This document shows positions 25,637 to 34,649 of a DNA stretch of 64,000 bases, piece by piece. Under the pieces are notes generated by a model. The model was not told where the DNA came from and did not search any database. It worked only from the letters and a program-made list of their open reading frames with translations. The DNA is taken from positions 186,001 to 250,000 of the forward strand of contig NZ_JACAFP010000002.1 of NCBI RefSeq assembly GCF_015354505.1, given 5' to 3'. A program made the translations under genes and the position numbers. Position 1 is the stretch's first letter; the number at the start of each line of letters is the position of its first letter. Origin of the DNA: Microbacterium sp. UFMG61. GTDB taxonomy: Bacteria > Actinomycetota > Actinomycetes > Actinomycetales > Microbacteriaceae.

Positions 25637-26314
25637 ATGTCGGTCATCAGCGGAGAGCGCCGGGCCCACCGGGCCGCGAAGCGCGAGGCCCGGTCCGGCG
25701 CCGGCCCCACGGTCGCGGGTGTCGAGCCGGGGGTCAACCCCGGGGCGACGGCCAAGTTCGGTCTGTTCGGCGAGGTGCTCACGATCGGCCTCATGATGAC
25801 GATCGTCGCCCTCGGCGTCATCACCCTGCCGATCGCCCTGGCCGCCGGCATCCGCCATCTGCGTCGATTCGTCGCCGCCGAGGACTCGCGGGCCGGTCTC
25901 TTCTGGGACGACGTGCGCGCCGGCACCCTGCCGTCGCTGATTGTCGGAGTGCCGGCCGTGCTGATCGCGACCGTGCTCACGATCGACGTCGTGCTCGCCG
26001 GGTCCGGCGTTCTCCCCGGTGGGGAGGCCATCGCGGTCATCGGCTGGGCGGGCCTGCTGGCGCTCGCCGTCGCCGTGCTGCTCTCAGCGGGCGCCTGGTC
26101 GCCGACGCTCGGGTGGAAGGACGCTGTGCGCGCGGTACCCGGAGCCATCAGGGCGGACGCCGCCGGCGCCGCCTACATCGCGGCCGCCGCGGTCTTCACC
26201 GGCGTCGTGACCTGGGCGCTCGCGCCCCTGTTCATCGCCGGAATCGGCTGCGCGGCTCTCGCCGTCGTCGCCGTGCCCGCGCGTCGTCGGCGCCGGGAGA
26301 ACCGCGAGGGATGA
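25637..26314 (+). CDS. YesL-like (DUF624-like) membrane protein
   Basis: A 225-aa integral membrane protein starting at ATG 25637, two bases after the permease stop. After a basic 45-residue N-terminus come hydrophobic segments at about 50-75, 105-130, 135-155 and 175-215. The segment TLPIALAAGIRHLRRFVAAE followed by FWDDVRAG resembles the DUF624/YesL signature. A relative occupies the same relative position in the CUT1 operon at the left edge of the window. Function is unknown; a regulatory or accessory role in the importer is only suggested by position. Confidence 0.6.
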   Translation: MSVISGERRAHRAAKREARSGAGPTVAGVEPGVNPGATAKFGLFGEVLTIGLMMTIVALGVITLPIALAAGIRHLRRFVAAEDSRAGLFWDDVRAGTLPSLIVGVPAVLIATVLTIDVVLAGSGVLPGGEAIAVIGWAGLLALAVAVLLSAGAWSPTLGWKDAVRAVPGAIRADAAGAAYIAAAAVFTGVVTWALAPLFIAGIGCAALAVVAVPARRRRRENREG

Positions 26315-26357
26315 GAAGGTAGTCGTTGGCGCACGCGCGGACGGACGGAGGCACGCC

Positions 26358-27383
26358 ATGGCGGTAGGGGTGAAGGACGTCGCGGCCGCGGCCGGCGTCT
26401 CGGTCGGCACCGTCTCGAACGTGCTCAACCAGCCCGAGCGCGTCTCGGCGCGAACCGTCGAGCGCGTGCAGCGCGTGATCCAGGAGCTCGGCTTCGTGCG
26501 CAACGACGCGGCCCGACAGCTGCGCGCCGGTCGCAGCCGCAGCATCGGACTCGTCGTGCCCGACATCGGCAACCCGTTCTTCGCCGAGGTGGTGCGCGGA
26601 GCGGAGGATCGCGCGGCCGACGCCGGCATGACCGTGCTGCTCGGCAACAGCGACGAGCGCGATGAACGGCAGCTCGCGCATCTCGAGCTCTTCCAGGAGC
26701 AGCGCGTGAACGGCGTGCTGCTGACCCCGGCGTCCGATGATCTCTCGACCGTGCATCGCTTCGCCACCGGCGGCATGCCGGTGATCCTCGTCGACCGCGA
26801 GGTCGAGGAGGGGCTGCTGCCGTCGGTATCGGTCGACGACGTCGAGGGTGGTCGTCTCGCGGCCGAGCACCTGCTCTCGTCGGGCCGGCGCAGACTCGCT
26901 TTCGTCGGAGGACCGCAGTCGGTGCACCAGGTCGCGGATCGTCTGCGCGGAGTGCAGGCGGCGGTCGCCGCCCACCCCGACGCGTCGCTCGAGGTGATCG
27001 AGCAGTCGGCTCTCACGGTGCTGCAGGGCAGAGCCGCGGGGGAGGAGATCGTCGCGCGCTCTGCGGATGTGCGTCCGGATGCCGTGTTCGCCGCGAATGA
27101 TCTGCTCGCCGTCGGGCTCCTTCAGGCGTTCAGCTTCGGCGCCAGCATCCGCGTTCCCGACGACATCGCGATGGTGGGCTACGACGACATCGACTTCGCC
27201 TCCGCGACCGTCGTGCCGCTGAGCTCGGTGCGTCAGCCCGCGAGGCTGCTCGGGTGGACGGGTGTCGACCTGCTGCTGAAAGAACTCGACGGTGTCGAGC
27301 ACGATCGGCGCGTGCGGTTCCAGCCCGAGCTCGTCGTGCGCGAGTCGAGTTCCGCCGGCATCGCCGGTCGTGGCGATTCGTGA
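26358..27383 (+). CDS. LacI-family transcriptional regulator
   Basis: A 341-aa repressor-type protein. The HTH (VKDVAAAAGVSVGTVSNVLN) is at residues 5-24 and the sugar sensor domain follows from about residue 60. It is related to the rhamnose regulator at 5215 (both have RVxxxIxELGxVRNDAARxLRAG). It sits 43 bases after the importer operon and probably represses it through the two operators at 22203-22246, and perhaps the ABC exporter at 18337. The effector is unknown. Confidence 0.9.
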   Translation: MAVGVKDVAAAAGVSVGTVSNVLNQPERVSARTVERVQRVIQELGFVRNDAARQLRAGRSRSIGLVVPDIGNPFFAEVVRGAEDRAADAGMTVLLGNSDERDERQLAHLELFQEQRVNGVLLTPASDDLSTVHRFATGGMPVILVDREVEEGLLPSVSVDDVEGGRLAAEHLLSSGRRRLAFVGGPQSVHQVADRLRGVQAAVAAHPDASLEVIEQSALTVLQGRAAGEEIVARSADVRPDAVFAANDLLAVGLLQAFSFGASIRVPDDIAMVGYDDIDFASATVVPLSSVRQPARLLGWTGVDLLLKELDGVEHDRRVRFQPELVVRESSSAGIAGRGDS

Positions 27384-27400
27384 CTGCCGCTCGAACCCGT

Positions 27401-27440
27401 TATGATTGCAAGGTGCATCCGGTCTTCACGGAACGGATGC
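27401..27440 (+). promoter_or_regulatory. -10 box and leader hairpin of tRNA-Ser
   Basis: TATGAT (27401-27406) is a near-consensus -10 element upstream of the tRNA; no convincing -35 is seen at normal spacing. Between it and the tRNA a 7-bp stem GCATCCG/CGGATGC (27415-27421 with 27434-27440) lies in the 5' leader that RNase P would remove. Confidence 0.5.
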
Positions 27441-27442
27441 CT

Positions 27443-27531
27443 GGAGACGTCGCATAGTCCGGCCGAGTGCACCACCCTGCTAAGGTGGAGTCCCCTCACG
27501 GGGACCAGGGGTTCAAATCCCCTCGTCTCCG
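27443..27531 (+). tRNA. tRNA-Ser, anticodon GCU
   Basis: The acceptor stem GGAGACG (27443-27449) pairs with CGTCTCC (27524-27530), with discriminator G at 27531. The anticodon stem CCACC/GGTGG (27472-27476, 27484-27488) encloses loop CTGCTAA with anticodon GCT at 27479-27481, reading AGC and AGU. A long GC-paired variable arm (27490-27504) marks a class II tRNA, and the T arm holds GTTCAAAT. The CCA end is not encoded. I saw no repeat of its 3' end downstream that would mark an integration site. Confidence 0.95.
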
Positions 27532-27571
27532 CAGTGAAAACCCGATGAGAGTCAATTTCTCGGGTCTGGGT

Positions 27572-28012
27572 CTATCCGCCGTACGAACCGTCGAGAACGT
27601 CGACGACGCTCTGCGAGTCGGGGTACTTCACGCGGGTCTCCACCTCGTCATGTCCGAGATCGGCGCAGATCGACGCGATGCTGTCGAGATGCTCGTTGAA
27701 CGAGTCGAGGTCATCGGGCAGGATGACGGTCTTCGTCTCGAGTTCGGGCGCAGCGTCGCCGGCAGCCGCGATGGCGTTCTTCAGGTCGCCGTCGGGCAGC
27801 GAAATGCCCTCGCGCAGGTGATCGCCGGCCGTCACCAGAGCCGTCGGATCTGCGGAGATCATGCTGTTGTTGGCCTGGGTCGCCACCGTGTCGACCCACG
27901 AGCACGCGTTGTCGTTCAGTGCCGACGCCGATTCGTCGTCCATCGCCGGCGTGCAGGCCGAGAGTACGAGAGCGAAGAGGGCGAGAGGAAGCACTGAGAC
28001 GGATCGACGCAT
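27572..28012 (-). CDS. Small putative lipoprotein
   Basis: A 146-aa protein with a lipoprotein signal (MRRSVSVLPLALFALVLSAC, Cys at residue 20). The mature part is acidic and contains two further Cys (NACSW, ASICAD) that could form a disulfide. It begins with DDESASALNDNACSW and ends with a short conserved-looking tail. I do not recognise the family. It stands alone between the tRNA and the UvrA-like gene. Confidence 0.72.
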   Translation of the reverse strand: MRRSVSVLPLALFALVLSACTPAMDDESASALNDNACSWVDTVATQANNSMISADPTALVTAGDHLREGISLPDGDLKNAIAAAGDAAPELETKTVILPDDLDSFNEHLDSIASICADLGHDEVETRVKYPDSQSVVDVLDGSYGG

Positions 28013-28037
28013 GGCGACGACGCTAGCAAACGTGTGC

Positions 28038-30656
28038 TCAGAGGCGTGTACCGATCTCCTGCGCGGCGATGGCCTTCGCCAGGTATGAGGCCGTCATGTT
28101 CCCGCTCGCCGACGCGACGGCGCGGGGAGTCCCCTGAGCCACGACCGATCCGCCGAGATCTCCCGCGCCGGGACCCATGTCGATCACCCAGTCGGCCTGG
28201 GCGACCACGCGCATGTCGTGCTCGACCATCACCACCGTGTTGCCGGCGTCCACCAGATGCTGGAGGTGGACGAGCAGCCGATCGGTGTCGGACGGATGCA
28301 GTCCCGAGGTGGGCTCGTCGAGCAGGTAGAGCGTGTCGCCGTGCTGAGCGCGCCGCAGCTCGGAGGCCAGCTTCACGCGCTGCGCCTCGCCGCCGGAGAG
28401 CTCCGTCGCCGACTGGCCCAGGGGCAGATACCCGAGTCCCACGTCGAGAAGGGCATCGAGGTGTCGCGAGACGTCGGCGTCGTCGGCGAAGAGAGTGCGG
28501 GCGTCGGTGACGGTCATGGCGAGGACGTCGGCGATCGTCTGCCCGTGCAGTTCGATCTCAAGCGTCTCCCGGTTATAGCGGGTGCCGCCGCACGTGCCGC
28601 ACGGGGCATGGACGGTGGGGAGGAAGAGCAGCTCGACCTCGACCGTGCCCTCGCCCTTGCAGGTGGGGCACCGTCCGCTCGGCAGGTTGAACGAGAACCG
28701 GCTCGCGGCGTATCGCCGACGGCGGGCTTCCGGAGTCGCGGCGAACAGGGCGCGAACGCGGTCGAAGAGACCCGTGTACGTCGCCACATTCGATCGTGAC
28801 GTGCGGCCGATCGGCTTCTGGCTCACCTGCACGACCCGTCGCACCCGGCCGGCGGGTCCGGACGCGCGGCCCGTGGTCTCGGCCATGGGTGAGGAGAACA
28901 GCGGATCCGCCGTCGCGCTGTCCCGCTCGTCTCTCGACGCCTCGAGCGTCGAGCCGTCCACCTCGCTCGACAGGCTCCTCTGCAGCAGATCGGGCAGGGC
29001 CTGGGTGACAAGGGACGACTTGCCCGAACCGGAGACGCCGGTGACGGCCGTGAGGCATCCGAGGGGGATCGACACCGAGACGTCGCGGAGGTTGTTGCGT
29101 GAGACGTCCGTCAGCACGAGTTGGCCGTCGGCCTCGCGAGACGGGTGCATCGATGGTGTCGGCTGTTCGGTCTGCTGCTCATCGGCGAACAGGTAGCGCC
29201 TGGTCTGGGAGCGCTCGGCCGCTCGGAGACCGTCGATCGGTCCCGAGTAGACGATCTCGCCCCCCGTGACGCCCGCCCCCGGGCCGATGTCGACGATCCA
29301 GTCCGCATGCCGGATCACGTCGAGGGAGTGCTCGACGAAGAAGACCGTGTTACCCGAGTCCCGGAGTGAGCGGAGGATGCGCACGAGTGCTTCCCCGTCG
29401 GCGGGATGGAGTCCCGCCGACGGCTCGTCCAGCACGAACATGACCCCGAACAGCTGGGAGAGCACCTGCGTCGCGAGCCGCATGCGCTGCAGCTCCCCCG
29501 ACGAGAGGGTGGGCGTCGAACGATCGAGTGAGAGGTATCCCAGACCGAGTTCGACGATGGGCGAGACCCGATCGCGCAGCTCGTCGACCAATCGTCGCGC
29601 GGCGAGCTGCTTCTCGGGTGCCAGCCCCTCGGCAGCGGATCCACCGGCATGCACCCCGCCGCCGGACGGGTCGAGTGCCGTCTCGAGGAGAGCCGCGAGA
29701 TCGGCGAGCGGCATCCCGGCCATCTGTGTGATGTCGAGACCGGCGAACGTCACGGCGAGCGCCTCCGGCTTCAATCGGCGTCCCTCGCACAGCGGGCAGC
29801 GGACGCTGACCATGAAGCTCGCCGCCTTCTCGCGCATCTTCGCGCTCTTCGAGTTCGCGAAGGTGTTCAGCACGTACTGCCGCACGCCGACGAAGGTGCT
29901 CATGTACGACGGCTCGATGCCTGCCGCGATCGCCTTGCGCACCTGCGCAGGACCGCGGTCGGTGAACACCGGCACTTGAGGGGACTCCTCGGTGTACAAC
30001 ACCCACCGCCGCTGCTCCTCGGGCAGGTCGCGCCACGGGATGTCGATGTCGTAGCCGAGCGAGATCAGGCTGTCGATGAGCTGCTTGCCGTGCCATGCGC
30101 GCGGCCACGCGTCGAGAGCACGGTCGCGGATGGTCAGCGACTCGTCGGGCACCATGAGGTGCTCGGGCACGTCGTACACCTGCCCGATCCCGTGGCACTG
30201 CGGGCACGCGCCCTGGACGGTGTTCGCGGAGAAGTCCTCGGCGAACAGCTGTTCCGCGCCCTGCGGGTAGGTGCCGACGCGCGAGAACAGCATGCGCACG
30301 ACGTTGCCGATCGACGTGGCACTGCCGACGGTCGATCGAGCGCTGCCCGCGGTGCGCTGCTGGGGAAGGGCCACCGCCGGCGGCAGCCCTGCGATGGCGT
30401 CGACGTCGGGGATGTCGACCTGGCTCATCAGGCGTCGCGCGTAGGGCGCCACCGACTCGAAGTATCGACGCTGGGCTTCGGCGTAGAGGGTGCCGAACGC
30501 GAGGGAGCTCTTTCCCGAGCCCGAGACTCCCGTGAATGCGACGAGGGCGTCGCGGGGTATCTCGACGTCGACGTCGCGAAGGTTGTGCACACGTGCTCCG
30601 GTCACGACGATCGCATTCGACGTGCCGGAGAGCTTCGACAATGGGGTCCCGCCCAT
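28038..30656 (-). CDS. UvrA-like ABC-class ATPase without UvrB-binding domain
   Basis: An 872-aa twin-ATPase. The second of two adjacent ATGs (30656) is chosen because GAGG lies 5 nt upstream of it. The first Walker A is GVSGSGKSS (residues 43-51) and the second lies near residue 540. CPQCHGIGQ (first half) and CPTCKGEG, PCGTCGG (second half) are zinc-binding motifs, and ELSGGEAQR is an ABC signature. After STVGSATSIGNVVRMLFSRVG the chain passes quickly to the first zinc motif, leaving out the UvrB-binding insert of canonical UvrA (about 950 aa). This fits the UvrA2/DrrC group, often linked with drug tolerance, not excision repair proper. Confidence 0.85.
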   Translation of the reverse strand: MGGTPLSKLSGTSNAIVVTGARVHNLRDVDVEIPRDALVAFTGVSGSGKSSLAFGTLYAEAQRRYFESVAPYARRLMSQVDIPDVDAIAGLPPAVALPQQRTAGSARSTVGSATSIGNVVRMLFSRVGTYPQGAEQLFAEDFSANTVQGACPQCHGIGQVYDVPEHLMVPDESLTIRDRALDAWPRAWHGKQLIDSLISLGYDIDIPWRDLPEEQRRWVLYTEESPQVPVFTDRGPAQVRKAIAAGIEPSYMSTFVGVRQYVLNTFANSKSAKMREKAASFMVSVRCPLCEGRRLKPEALAVTFAGLDITQMAGMPLADLAALLETALDPSGGGVHAGGSAAEGLAPEKQLAARRLVDELRDRVSPIVELGLGYLSLDRSTPTLSSGELQRMRLATQVLSQLFGVMFVLDEPSAGLHPADGEALVRILRSLRDSGNTVFFVEHSLDVIRHADWIVDIGPGAGVTGGEIVYSGPIDGLRAAERSQTRRYLFADEQQTEQPTPSMHPSREADGQLVLTDVSRNNLRDVSVSIPLGCLTAVTGVSGSGKSSLVTQALPDLLQRSLSSEVDGSTLEASRDERDSATADPLFSSPMAETTGRASGPAGRVRRVVQVSQKPIGRTSRSNVATYTGLFDRVRALFAATPEARRRRYAASRFSFNLPSGRCPTCKGEGTVEVELLFLPTVHAPCGTCGGTRYNRETLEIELHGQTIADVLAMTVTDARTLFADDADVSRHLDALLDVGLGYLPLGQSATELSGGEAQRVKLASELRRAQHGDTLYLLDEPTSGLHPSDTDRLLVHLQHLVDAGNTVVMVEHDMRVVAQADWVIDMGPGAGDLGGSVVAQGTPRAVASASGNMTASYLAKAIAAQEIGTRL

Positions 30657-30818
30657 CATGGACCTCTTCTCGTATCCCGCGCACAGCGCGGATGGATGCG
30701 ACGTTCGCCGACTCCGCGCCACGTTACCTCGCCCGTCGGACTTCGTCGGAGTGGTTGACAGCGGTCGGTCGGACCGGGCAAGTTCAGACCGCAGCCGCGG
30801 CGATCGCAGATGACCGCG

Positions 30819-30862
30819 AGCCCGGCCGCAGCCCGGCCGCAGACCGTCCGCAGCCCGGCCGC
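30819..30862. repeat. Tandem 11-bp repeat, four copies
   Basis: AGCCCGGCCGC occurs at 30819-30829, 30830-30840 and 30852-30862, with a degenerate copy AGACCGTCCGC at 30841-30851. The array lies in the 264-base region between the divergent UvrA-like and aldo/keto reductase genes. Confidence 0.85.
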
Positions 30863-30920
30863 AGTGCGGCAAGCGCTATCCTGAAGCCCTTCCCCCGCCT
30901 CGCCTCTAGGAGCATCCTTC

Positions 30921-31961
30921 ATGCCCATCGCCGCTGATGACCCCCGCCTGACGACTCCGTACGAGGCATCCCTCACCCGCTACAAGGATGTGTCGTTCCA
31001 GCGCGCAGGCGCCAGCGGCGTGCAGCTGCCCAAGGTCTCGCTCGGGCTCTGGCAGAACTTCGGTCGCGACCGCACGTTCGACAGCCAGCGCGAGATCGTG
31101 CTCCACGCGTTTGACCGCGGCGTCGTCCACATCGACCTCGCCAACAACTACGGCCCGCCCTACGGCTCGGCCGAGTCGACGTTCGGTGCGGTTCTCGACA
31201 GCGGCCTGGCACGCTACCGCGACGAGCTGTTCGTGACGACCAAGGCCGGATACGACATGTGGCCCGGACCCTTCGGTGACGGTGGCTCGCGCAAATACCT
31301 GACGCGCTCGCTCGAGCAGAGTCTCACGCGCATGAACACCGACTACGTCGACGTGTTCTACTCGCACCGGCCCGATCCCGAGACGCCTCTCGAAGAGACG
31401 GTCACGGCACTCGCCGACATCGTGCGCAGCGGCAAGGCGCTCTACGTCGGCATCTCGAACTACCCGGCCGAGCTCGCCCGTCGCGCATACGAGCTTCTCG
31501 CCGAGCAGGGAGTGAAGCTGCTGCTGCACCAGCCCCGTTACTCGCTGTTCGACCGCACGCCCGAGGCCGAGCTGTTCCCGGCGCTGCGTGAGCTGCAGGT
31601 CGGCAGCGCGGTGTTCTCGCCGCTCGCCCAGGGTCTGCTCACCGGCAAGTACATCGACGGCGACGTCCCCGCCGACTCGCGTGCGGCCAACAGTCACTTC
31701 CTCAACGGATCGGCGCTCACCGACAGCTATCTCGAGCGCATCCGCGGCATCGACCGTGTCGCGAAGGACGCGGGCCTCTCGATCCCGCAGCTCGCGATCG
31801 CGTGGGTGCTGCGCGACCCCGTGGTGACCACGGCGATCATCGGCGCGTCGCGCACCGGCCAGATCGACGACGCCGTCGCCGCCAGCCAGGTCGTGCTCTC
31901 GGTCGACGTCATCGCCGCACTCGAGGAGTTCGCGGCGACGCCCGGCGCCAGCGTGGTCTGA
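30921..31961 (+). CDS. Aldo/keto reductase, YghZ-like (L-glyceraldehyde 3-phosphate reductase group)
   Basis: A 346-aa NADPH-dependent reductase of the AKR superfamily. It shows the YghZ/Kv-beta-like features VSLGLWQNFGRDR, HIDLANNYGPPYGSAES (catalytic Asp and Tyr), TTKAGYDMWPGPFG and a C-terminal IIGASRTGQIDDAV NADP-binding segment. A TAGGAG ribosome site precedes the ATG. It is monocistronic. The family reduces methylglyoxal or L-glyceraldehyde 3-phosphate; the actual substrate here is not known. Confidence 0.88.
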   Translation: MPIAADDPRLTTPYEASLTRYKDVSFQRAGASGVQLPKVSLGLWQNFGRDRTFDSQREIVLHAFDRGVVHIDLANNYGPPYGSAESTFGAVLDSGLARYRDELFVTTKAGYDMWPGPFGDGGSRKYLTRSLEQSLTRMNTDYVDVFYSHRPDPETPLEETVTALADIVRSGKALYVGISNYPAELARRAYELLAEQGVKLLLHQPRYSLFDRTPEAELFPALRELQVGSAVFSPLAQGLLTGKYIDGDVPADSRAANSHFLNGSALTDSYLERIRGIDRVAKDAGLSIPQLAIAWVLRDPVVTTAIIGASRTGQIDDAVAASQVVLSVDVIAALEEFAATPGASVV

Positions 31962-32023
31962 GCCGCAGAGATGCGGTCCTGATGCCCCGACCCTGGCAGC
32001 CGTCTCGTCGATAGGGTCGGAGT

Positions 32024-32998
32024 ATGACTGCGACGACGGTGTTGTTCATCGGTGGAACCGGAATCATCTCCTCCGCGGCGAGTGCGCTCGCCGCATCGCG
32101 GGGCATGGAGGTGACGCTGCTGAACCGTGGACAGTCGCGGCGTGAGCCGGCCGAGGGCGTCGAGGTGTTGACGGCGGACATCTCGGATGCCGCGGCAGTG
32201 GACGCCGCACTCGCCGGCCGCGAGTTCGACGTCGTCGCCGACATGATCGCGTTCACCCCCGAGCAGGTGCAGCGCGACATCGACCGGTTCGAGGGCCGCA
32301 CGGGGCAATACGTCTTCATCAGCTCGGCGTCCGCCTATCAGAAGCCGGTGGCGCGCCTCCCGATCACCGAGTCCACGCCCCTGCGCAACCCCTTCTGGCA
32401 GTATTCGCGCGACAAGATCGCCTGCGAAGACCTGCTCACGGCCGCGTATCGCGATCGCGGTTTCCCGGTGACGGTGCTGCGCCCCTCGCATACGTACGAC
32501 AAGTGGACGATTCCCGCGTTCGGCGGCTGGACGGCGATCGACCGCATCCGTCGTGGTGAGGAGATCATCGTGCACGGCGACGGGACATCGCTGTGGACCC
32601 TCACCCACTCGACCGATTTCGCGGTCGGCTTCGCGGGCCTCCTCGGCAACCCGCTCGCGTACGGCGACACCTTCCAGATCACGAGCGACTTCGTCTACAC
32701 CTGGAACGAGATCTACGGGATCCTCGGACGTGCGGCCGGCGCGGAGCCCAGAATCCGATACGCCACGAGCGCGGCGATCGAGGATGCGGCACCCGAGCGT
32801 GCCGGTCAGCTCCGGGGAGACATGGCGCACTCGGTCGTGTTCGACAACACGAAGATCCGCAGCATCGTGCCCGACTTCGCCCCGGTCGTGCCCCTGCACA
32901 CCGTGGCGCGCGAGATCATCGACTGGCATGACTCGCACCCCGAACTGCAGCGCGTCGATCCCGCGATGAACGCCCTGTTCGATCGGCTGCTCGCCTGA
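32024..32998 (+). CDS. NAD-dependent epimerase/dehydratase-family protein
   Basis: A 324-aa extended SDR-like protein. The N-terminal nucleotide-binding motif is FIGGTGIISSA (residues about 8-18). The usual YxxxK is present as YSRDK near residue 127, and SSASAYQKP precedes it. It resembles the atypical SDR group with plant CSP41-like proteins, common in actinobacteria. GGAG ends 2 nt before the ATG. No operon partners; substrate unknown. Confidence 0.8.
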   Translation: MTATTVLFIGGTGIISSAASALAASRGMEVTLLNRGQSRREPAEGVEVLTADISDAAAVDAALAGREFDVVADMIAFTPEQVQRDIDRFEGRTGQYVFISSASAYQKPVARLPITESTPLRNPFWQYSRDKIACEDLLTAAYRDRGFPVTVLRPSHTYDKWTIPAFGGWTAIDRIRRGEEIIVHGDGTSLWTLTHSTDFAVGFAGLLGNPLAYGDTFQITSDFVYTWNEIYGILGRAAGAEPRIRYATSAAIEDAAPERAGQLRGDMAHSVVFDNTKIRSIVPDFAPVVPLHTVAREIIDWHDSHPELQRVDPAMNALFDRLLA

Positions 32999-33174
32999 CC
33001 GCGCGGCAGCGAGCGCGGGGTCATCACGAGACCTCTTCCCATGAAAGAGACCCTGGTCGTCCACGCGGGGCTCACGTTCTCACCCGCTCACGGGGATGCC
33101 GCATAGCCTCGGCGCATGGGTCGCGACGCTCAGGCTATTGGCGCTCGCGGTGGCGCGTGTGATGCGCTGAAGGA

Positions 33175-34626
33175 GTGGTGAGCCCGAACGAAGACATGCC
33201 CGATGACGACGCGCCGATCGACTCCCGATCCGAGATCAGCGCTCGAGGCGCGCGTCGCCGACGCATCCGACGTCGACGCGCCGCCGTGATCGCGGGTGCG
33301 GTCACGGTCGCGCTGGTGGGGGTCGCCGCCGTGGCCGTCGCGAGGCTCGACGCCAACGTCTCGACCGCCCCGATCCGACCGAGCTCGTCATCGGCGCCGG
33401 CCGGCGAGGAGCAGGCGGATGCCGCCGACGACGGCGACCTCAACGTGCTGCTGCTCGGCTCCGACAGTCGCGACCTCTCCGATGAGACGTTCGGTGTCGG
33501 CGACGGTACGAAGCGCAGCGACGCCATGGTGCTCGCGCACTTCGCCGCTGACCGATCGCGCATCGACGCGATCCAGCTGCCCCGCGACACCCTGGTGGAT
33601 CTGCCGGTGTGCGACGATCTCGGCGACGGTGCCCGTTCGGCGGGCCGCGGCATGCTGAACTCCGCGCTGAACAACGGGCCGGCGTGCTCGGTGGCCGCCG
33701 TCGAGGCTCTCACGGGCGTGCGCATCGACCACTTCATGGAACTCGACTTCGAGGGCTTCGAGCGCATGGTCGATGCGCTCGGCGGAGTGGACGTCTGCCT
33801 GCCCGAGCCGCTGTCCGACGGCCACGCGCAGCTCGACCTTCCGGCCGGGCCGCAGGTCGTCGACGGTGCCCAGGCGCTCGCCCTCGCCCGCACCCGTCAC
33901 GCTTTGGCCGACGGCAGCGACATCTCCCGACTCGGTCATCAGCAGATGGTGATGTCCGCGATCGTGCAGGAGGCGACGCGTACCGACGTCCTGACCAATC
34001 CCGTGAAGCTCTACTCGTTCCTCGACGCGGCGACGTCGTCGACGACGGTCGACCCCGGGCTCGCGGGCATCCCCTCGTTGATCTCCCTCGCGACCCGTGC
34101 CGCGCAGGTCCCGCTGTCGCAGATCGTGTTCCTGACGATGCCGTGGGAGCCTGCTCCCGGCGACGCGAACCGGGTGGTGGCGAGCGCGGATGCGGAGGTC
34201 GTCTTCCGTGCGGTGGCCGACGATGTGCCGATCATCCTCGCCGGCGACGACACGGTGGCCGCCCCCGATCGCTCGGCGCCGATCGCGGTGCTCAACGGCA
34301 GTGGCGTCGCCGGCCTCGCGGCGAGCGTGGGCGACGAGGCGGCGGCGCTCGGTTACACCGTCGCCGTGCGCGGCAATGCCGATGCGGCAGTGGACGTGAC
34401 CCGTCTGGTCGCAGACGCCGGCGTCGAATCGCAGGCGACCGCGGCGAACCTCGCGATCGAGCTGGGCGTGCCGCTGAGCGTCGAGGTCGGCGAGACCCAC
34501 GGAGTGCAGCTGCTGCTGGGGGCCGACTACGAGGCACTGTCGAGGGAGACCGCAGTGGAGCCCCTGCCGTCCCGACCGGTCGAGGCGACCTCTCGCGGGG
34601 CCGACGTCGACCTGTGCGCCGCGTGA
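33175..34626 (+). CDS. LytR-CpsA-Psr (LCP) family protein with LytR_C domain
   Basis: An approximately 483-aa membrane protein that probably attaches glycopolymers to peptidoglycan. A basic cytoplasmic N-terminus is followed by a single membrane segment (about 40-58), the LCP domain (about 80-230) with LLLGSDSR, RSDAMVLAHF, QLPRDTLVDLP and the conserved Arg/Asp residues, and a C-terminal LytR_C domain (about 365-460, IAVLNGSGVAGLA). The start is uncertain: GTG 33175 and GTG 33178 overlap or touch AAGGAG (33170-33175), while ATG 33196 is 20 nt from it. Confidence 0.87.
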   Translation: MVSPNEDMPDDDAPIDSRSEISARGARRRRIRRRRAAVIAGAVTVALVGVAAVAVARLDANVSTAPIRPSSSSAPAGEEQADAADDGDLNVLLLGSDSRDLSDETFGVGDGTKRSDAMVLAHFAADRSRIDAIQLPRDTLVDLPVCDDLGDGARSAGRGMLNSALNNGPACSVAAVEALTGVRIDHFMELDFEGFERMVDALGGVDVCLPEPLSDGHAQLDLPAGPQVVDGAQALALARTRHALADGSDISRLGHQQMVMSAIVQEATRTDVLTNPVKLYSFLDAATSSTTVDPGLAGIPSLISLATRAAQVPLSQIVFLTMPWEPAPGDANRVVASADAEVVFRAVADDVPIILAGDDTVAAPDRSAPIAVLNGSGVAGLAASVGDEAAALGYTVAVRGNADAAVDVTRLVADAGVESQATAANLAIELGVPLSVEVGETHGVQLLLGADYEALSRETAVEPLPSRPVEATSRGADVDLCAA

Positions 34627-34649
34627 CAGGCGACGAGGCGGCCCGTGAC

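Noticed and set aside
27443..28100. tRNA-Ser as an integration site of a genomic island
   Set aside because: No integrase, no repeated 3' end of the tRNA and no clear change in base use were seen downstream.
30819..30862. CRISPR-like array
   Set aside because: The repeats are 11 bp and directly adjacent with no spacers, and no cas genes are present.
30657..30872. Extended N-terminus of the UvrA-like protein (71 extra residues)
   Set aside because: The extension has no similarity to the family and is basic and low complexity; GAGG precedes the ATG pair at 30659/30656.
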